The notes under the pieces were generated by a model. That model was not told the DNA's origin. It was given only the letters and a program-made list of their open reading frames with translations, and did not search any database. A stretch of 64,000 bases of DNA from an uncultured Victivallales bacterium. Lineage in GTDB: Bacteria; Verrucomicrobiota; Lentisphaeria; Victivallales; UBA1829. How positions within the stretch are numbered: the stretch's first letter is position 1; each line of letters starts with the position of its first letter. The stretch lies in assembly GCA_944390735.1 (NCBI GenBank), contig CALXRL010000007.1, positions 124,001-188,000 on the forward strand. The letters are read 5' to 3'. Made by a program: the position numbers and the translations under genes. Positions 60,609-64,000 of the stretch are shown here, in pieces.

Positions 60609-61136
60609 GTGCCTGGGGAATTTCCGTTTACCGTACTGGGAGTTGATACGGCGATCCGGAAAACCGGATATGCCGTTCTCCAGGTGACCGCTCCGGGGAG
60701 ATATCGGGTCGTGGACTGCGGACTGATCCGCAATGGAAAGGATCTGCCGCACAGCGAGTGTCTGCGCCGCCTCTCCGGGGGAATCCGGGAAATCGTACAG
60801 ACCTTTCATCCGGATTCCGCATCCATTGAAGTAGCATTTGTACATAAAAATATCAGGACGGCCATGATCCTGAGTCTGGCGAGAGGAGCCGTGATTGCTT
60901 CGCTTGCCGAACATGCCGTTCCGGTTTACGAGTATTCGCCGAAGACGGCGAAGCGGGCCGCGGTGGGACGCGGGGACGCATCCAAGGAACAGGTTGCCGC
61001 AATGATGGCGGCGATCTGCGGCATCGACATCTCCGGAGTCCCGGACGATGCGACCGATGCCCTTGCCCTGGCTCTGTGTCATGCCAATGTTTCGACCAGA
61101 AAGGAACTGCTGTCTCTGACAGGTGTTCGGGTCTAG
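60609..61136 (+). CDS. ruvC: Crossover junction endodeoxyribonuclease RuvC
   Basis: 175 residues, GTG start at 60609, the only start available after an in-frame stop. VLGVDTAIRKTGYAVL supplies the first catalytic Asp (canonical GIDPG is GVDTA here), SIEVAFVHKN the Glu, and PDDATDALALALCH the last two Asp. Resolves Holliday junctions by symmetric cutting. The context behind yebC supports it; ruvA and ruvB are not adjacent. Weak ribosome-binding site. Confidence 0.93.
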   Translation: MPGEFPFTVLGVDTAIRKTGYAVLQVTAPGRYRVVDCGLIRNGKDLPHSECLRRLSGGIREIVQTFHPDSASIEVAFVHKNIRTAMILSLARGAVIASLAEHAVPVYEYSPKTAKRAAVGRGDASKEQVAAMMAAICGIDISGVPDDATDALALALCHANVSTRKELLSLTGVRV

Positions 61137-61178
61137 TCCCAGCGGAACGCGGTGAAACAGGAGGAGAGTTGCGTTGAT

Positions 61179-61892
61179 ATGAAGCTGACAAAATATGGAA
61201 AACGGGAGTGGGGGATTGCAACGGCGGTGGCCGTGGTGCTGCTGGCCGGAACGATTGCCTGTGGAATTTTCCTGTCGCACAGTGCGGGTCTTTATCTTTC
61301 GATTCTGGTGATTGCCCTCTGGGTTGCGTTTGTCGGTTTTTTCCGGGATCCCAGCCGGGCGATTACTCTTCAGGATGATCTGCTGCTCTCTCCCGCCGAC
61401 GGCGTCGTCAAGGATATTGAGCTGATCCGGGCGTCCGATTATCCGCAGCTGGCCGAGGTTTTCGAGGGGCGCGACATGCTGCGGGTCGGCATTTTTCTTT
61501 CGGTTTTCAATGTGCATCTGAACCGGGCTCCGGCCGATCTGGTCGTGAAGTTCCGGGAGTATAAGGAGGGGTGCTATTACGATGCCCGCGACAGCAGGGC
61601 GGTCAAGGAGAACGAGTCTCTGATTATCGCCGGGACAGCAACGGTGGGCGGCCGGGAATATCCGATTGCCGTCAAACAGATTTCCGGTGCGATTGCCCGC
61701 CGCATTGTCTGCGAGGCGCAGCCGGGAATGACGCTCAAGCGCGGCGAGCGGTACGGAATGATTAAATTCGGTTCCAGAACGGAACTTTACATTCCCGCAA
61801 AAAGTGATCTGGAGATCATGGTCCGCCTCGGGGACAAGGTGCAGGGCGGTCTGACCGTCATGGCCCGCCTGAACAGAGACAACAAAGCGTAA
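61179..61892 (+). CDS. psd: Phosphatidylserine decarboxylase proenzyme, short type
   Basis: 237 residues from the ATG at 61179; AGGAGGAG lies 12 nt upstream. Two N-terminal membrane helices (ATAVAVVLLAGTIACGIFL, SILVIALWVAFVGFF), then FFRDPSR, SPADGVVKDIE, FLSVFNVHLNRAP and the self-cleavage site KFGSRTELY where the Ser becomes the pyruvoyl group. This is the short type also found in PVC and archaeal-like lineages. Makes phosphatidylethanolamine; directly followed by the synthase gene for its substrate. Confidence 0.94.
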   Translation: MKLTKYGKREWGIATAVAVVLLAGTIACGIFLSHSAGLYLSILVIALWVAFVGFFRDPSRAITLQDDLLLSPADGVVKDIELIRASDYPQLAEVFEGRDMLRVGIFLSVFNVHLNRAPADLVVKFREYKEGCYYDARDSRAVKENESLIIAGTATVGGREYPIAVKQISGAIARRIVCEAQPGMTLKRGERYGMIKFGSRTELYIPAKSDLEIMVRLGDKVQGGLTVMARLNRDNKA

Positions 61893-61919
61893 TTTTTTTA
61901 CCGGAAGGCGGTTCGGCAA

Positions 61920-62744
61920 ATGAAAAAGAATGTCAGGGCCTTTCTTGAGCGGAACCGATGGCTCAAGGCGGTTCCCAATTCGTTGACGATCTGCAATTCG
62001 CTCTGCGGATTTGCCGCGATCATCAACACGCTGCGCGTGTATGAGGTGATGCACACGTCGGACGGTTCCATCGACTCCGCGGAAATTCTTGCCGTGAGCG
62101 CCATGATGATCCTCTTTGCAATGGTTTTCGATGCGTTCGACGGGTTCGCCGCGCGGATTCTGAACGCCGCCAGCATGCACGGCATTCAGATGGACTCCCT
62201 GGCGGATATGGTGACATTCGGGGTGGCGCCTGCCACCTTGATCGTGGTGATAACGCACAGTCTGCCGAATTTCAATGAAAGCAATTTTCTGATTGTCTGG
62301 GCGCTTGCGGCGATCTATCTCGGGTGCGCGGCGCTGCGGCTTGCAACCTATAACGTGCATGCGATGATCGAAAAGAAAGGCAGCGACAAATTTTCCGGTC
62401 TGCCTTCCCCCGGCGCCGCGGCGGCGATCTGCACGACGGTCATCTATTACAATTCCCTGGGAATGGAGATCAAGCATCTTGCGGTGACCCTTCCCGTCTA
62501 CTGCGCGATTCTCGGACTTCTGATGGTCAGCCGGATTCCGTACACGCATTTTGCAAAATGGCTGCTGTCGCTGAAACGCAACCGGAAACGGATGCTGATT
62601 GTTGTGGCGGTGCTGATCTGTGCGTGCTTCCAGCTGGAGCTGACGGCGTTTGCCGTGGTCAACGCCTACATTCTGATCGGCATTCTGGCGGCGCTGTTTC
62701 GGAAGCTGGGATTCCTTTCCGGCGCGGGAGCAAAGGAGGCGTGA
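61920..62744 (+). CDS. pssA: Phosphatidylserine synthase (CDP-alcohol phosphotransferase)
   Basis: 274 residues with about seven membrane helices. The CDP-alcohol phosphotransferase motif is complete: DGFAARILNAASMHGIQMD then SLADMVTFG, fitting DGX2ARX8GX3DX3D. N-terminal AVPNSLTICNSLCGFAA is typical of PssA type II. Forms phosphatidylserine from CDP-diacylglycerol and serine. Its stop overlaps the next start (TGATG). Confidence 0.95.
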   Translation: MKKNVRAFLERNRWLKAVPNSLTICNSLCGFAAIINTLRVYEVMHTSDGSIDSAEILAVSAMMILFAMVFDAFDGFAARILNAASMHGIQMDSLADMVTFGVAPATLIVVITHSLPNFNESNFLIVWALAAIYLGCAALRLATYNVHAMIEKKGSDKFSGLPSPGAAAAICTTVIYYNSLGMEIKHLAVTLPVYCAILGLLMVSRIPYTHFAKWLLSLKRNRKRMLIVVAVLICACFQLELTAFAVVNAYILIGILAALFRKLGFLSGAGAKEA

Positions 62745-63706
62745 TGAAGATTCTGATTACCGGAGGGGCCGGGTTCATCGGCGGACATCTGACGGAGAAT
62801 CTCCTGAAGGATGGGCACGAGGTGTATTCCATTGATGATTTTTCCACCGGCTCCCGTTCAAACATCGAAGCGGTGAAGGACGATCCGCGCTTCCATTTCG
62901 AGGAAGGCAACATGATGGATTCCCCCGTTCTGGAATCCATGGTGAAGGAGTCGGATGTGATTTTCCATCTTGCCGCGGTGGTGGGGGTGGAACTGGTGGT
63001 GCGCGATCCCATCGGGACGATCATGACGAATGTGAACGGTTCGGAGCGGATTCTTGCGCTGGCCTCCGCCTGGAAGAAGAAAATCATTCTGGCCTCGACC
63101 AGCGAGGTGTACGGGAAATCGACAAAACTGCCCTTTTCGGAAAAGGATGATCTGATTATCGGGCCATCGACCCACTCGCGCTGGTCCTACGCGTGCAGCA
63201 AGCTGCTGGATGAGTTTCTGCTGATGGCGTATCACCGGAACCGGGGTCTCCGGGGGACGGTGGTGCGTTTTTTCAACACGGTCGGGCCGCGTCAGACCGG
63301 ACAGTTCGGCATGGTGCTGCCCCGGTTTGCGGCCGCGGCGCTGCGGAACGAACCGCTGAAGGTCTACGGAACGGGAAAGCAGACCCGCTGTTTCTGTCAT
63401 GTGTTCGATACGGTCCGCGCCCTGCGTCTGCTGATGGAACGCGAGGATATTTCCGGACGCATTTTCAATATCGGCGGAACCCGGAGCATCACCATGGAGA
63501 ATCTTGCGGAGCTGACGATCCGGCTTCTGCATTCGAAGTCGACCATGGAGCGCGTTCCGTACGACAAGGCCTACGAGAGCGGATTTGAAGACATGCTCCA
63601 TCGCGCCCCGGACTGCACCGCGATCGGCGACCTGACCGGATGGAAAGCCGAAATCCCTCTGGAACAGATCATTCTGGATGTTGCCGAAAGTCAGAAAAAA
63701 CTCTGA
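62744..63706 (+). CDS. NAD-dependent nucleotide-sugar epimerase/dehydratase
   Basis: 320 residues from the ATG at 62744 with AAAGGAGG upstream. Extended SDR family: GGAGFIGGHL for NAD binding, FHLAAVVGVELVV, catalytic STSEVYG and YACSK (Tyr and Lys), RFFNTVGPRQTG and GTGKQTRCFCHVFD. Closest by eye to UDP-glucuronate decarboxylase and UDP-glucose epimerase relatives. It probably supplies an activated sugar for envelope polysaccharide; the exact reaction is undetermined. Coupled to pssA by a stop-start overlap. Confidence 0.9.
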   Translation: MKILITGGAGFIGGHLTENLLKDGHEVYSIDDFSTGSRSNIEAVKDDPRFHFEEGNMMDSPVLESMVKESDVIFHLAAVVGVELVVRDPIGTIMTNVNGSERILALASAWKKKIILASTSEVYGKSTKLPFSEKDDLIIGPSTHSRWSYACSKLLDEFLLMAYHRNRGLRGTVVRFFNTVGPRQTGQFGMVLPRFAAAALRNEPLKVYGTGKQTRCFCHVFDTVRALRLLMEREDISGRIFNIGGTRSITMENLAELTIRLLHSKSTMERVPYDKAYESGFEDMLHRAPDCTAIGDLTGWKAEIPLEQIILDVAESQKKL

Positions 63707-63713
63707 ATCAAGG

Positions 63714-63741
63714 TTGAAAAACAACGAAATTGTGCTATATT
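63714..63741 (+). promoter_or_regulatory. Promoter of rpmF
   Basis: TTGAAA (63714-63719), 16-nt spacer, TATATT (63736-63741), with a leader of about 68 nt to the L32 start. Confidence 0.75.
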
Positions 63742-63814
63742 CCCTTTTCTATGCAATGCCGCAAGAATGCGCGGAACAGGGAAAAGAACTCAATCTTTAT
63801 ACAGGAGATAAAAA

Positions 63815-63994
63815 ATGGGCGTTCCAAAAAGAAAAATGTCGAAAATGAAAAGACGTCATCGTCAGGCGGCCAATGCCTACGAGGGAGTCCAGGCGAATTT
63901 CTGTGCGAACTGCGGTCAGCCCGCGGCTTCCCACACGGTCTGTAAACACTGCGGAACCTACAAGGGCAGACAGATCCTTACTGTGGAACAGTAA
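63815..63994 (+). CDS. rpmF: 50S ribosomal protein L32
   Basis: 59 residues, ATG preceded by AGGAG (63803-63807, seven nt spacing). MGVPKRKMSKMKRRHRQAA at the N-terminus is the L32 basic tail, and two CxxC pairs (CANCG, CKHCG) form its zinc ribbon. Full length, ending in LTVEQ. Followed by the window end, where the usual plsX-fab genes would be expected. Confidence 0.96.
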   Translation: MGVPKRKMSKMKRRHRQAANAYEGVQANFCANCGQPAASHTVCKHCGTYKGRQILTVEQ

Positions 63995-64000
63995 TTTTCA

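Overview
The window looks like a chromosomal segment from an anaerobic, polysaccharide-degrading member of the PVC superphylum, most likely Lentisphaerota (Victivallis-like). This is inferred from the combination of pseudopilin-type proteins with an H-X9-DG-like C-terminal motif, very large secreted glycosidases, a glycyl radical enzyme, a HydE maturase for [FeFe] hydrogenase, and a YGGG-repeat beta-helix protein. No tRNA, rRNA, CRISPR array, insertion sequence or prophage was seen. Promoters are well preserved and mostly TTGACA-like boxes 16-17 nt from TATATT-like boxes.

Layout. 1-12035 (+): secreted-enzyme locus that alternates pseudopilins (1-722 partial, 5928-6653) with two giant GH2-type glycosidases. 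12095-19245 (+): own promoter, then a GHL10-type glycosidase, a DnaE-like protein that has lost its polymerase catalytic residues and its OB-fold, a secreted alpha-helical (HEAT-like) protein and a PP2C phosphatase. 19409-26305 (-): a 2298-residue YGGG-repeat protein. 26497-28714 (+): an EF-G paralogue with promoter and terminator. 28774-33994 (+): a three-gene cassette of TerB_N/TerB_C protein, BrxD-like ATPase and BrxHI/Lhr-like helicase, which resembles part of BREX-type phage defence. 34039-37064 (-): DUF1275 membrane protein and an atypical glycyl radical enzyme, divergent from an AraC regulator (37161-37997). 38025-45658 (-): a LacI regulator, pseudopilin, secreted glycosidase and GH29-like enzyme in one tight operon with a perfect consensus promoter. 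45749-46722 (-): a MarR regulator fused in frame to a small Cys-containing protein that has its own internal ribosome-binding site. 46812-50205 (+): MnmA variant, HydE, cysteine synthase. 50264-54735 (-): complete pstSCAB-phoU phosphate operon behind a Pho-box-like repeat. 54781-55092 (-): two tandem paralogous structured RNA elements, each ending in a terminator. 55442-59097 (-): SirB1-like protein, DEDDh exonuclease and a putative glycosidase. 59240-63994 (+): DUF2059 protein, then YebC, RuvC, phosphatidylserine decarboxylase, phosphatidylserine synthase, a sugar-nucleotide epimerase, and ribosomal protein L32.

How it fits together. The two secreted-enzyme loci suggest regulated, substrate-specific sugar degradation in which a pseudopilin is co-expressed with each giant exported enzyme. 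HydE and the glycyl radical enzyme indicate a strictly anaerobic fermentative life. The best candidates for undescribed biology are the tandem RNAs at 54781-55058, the catalytically degenerate DnaE paralogue at 13498-16947, the TerB-BrxD-BrxHI cassette at 28913-33994, and the regulator-pseudopilin-glycosidase operon design.
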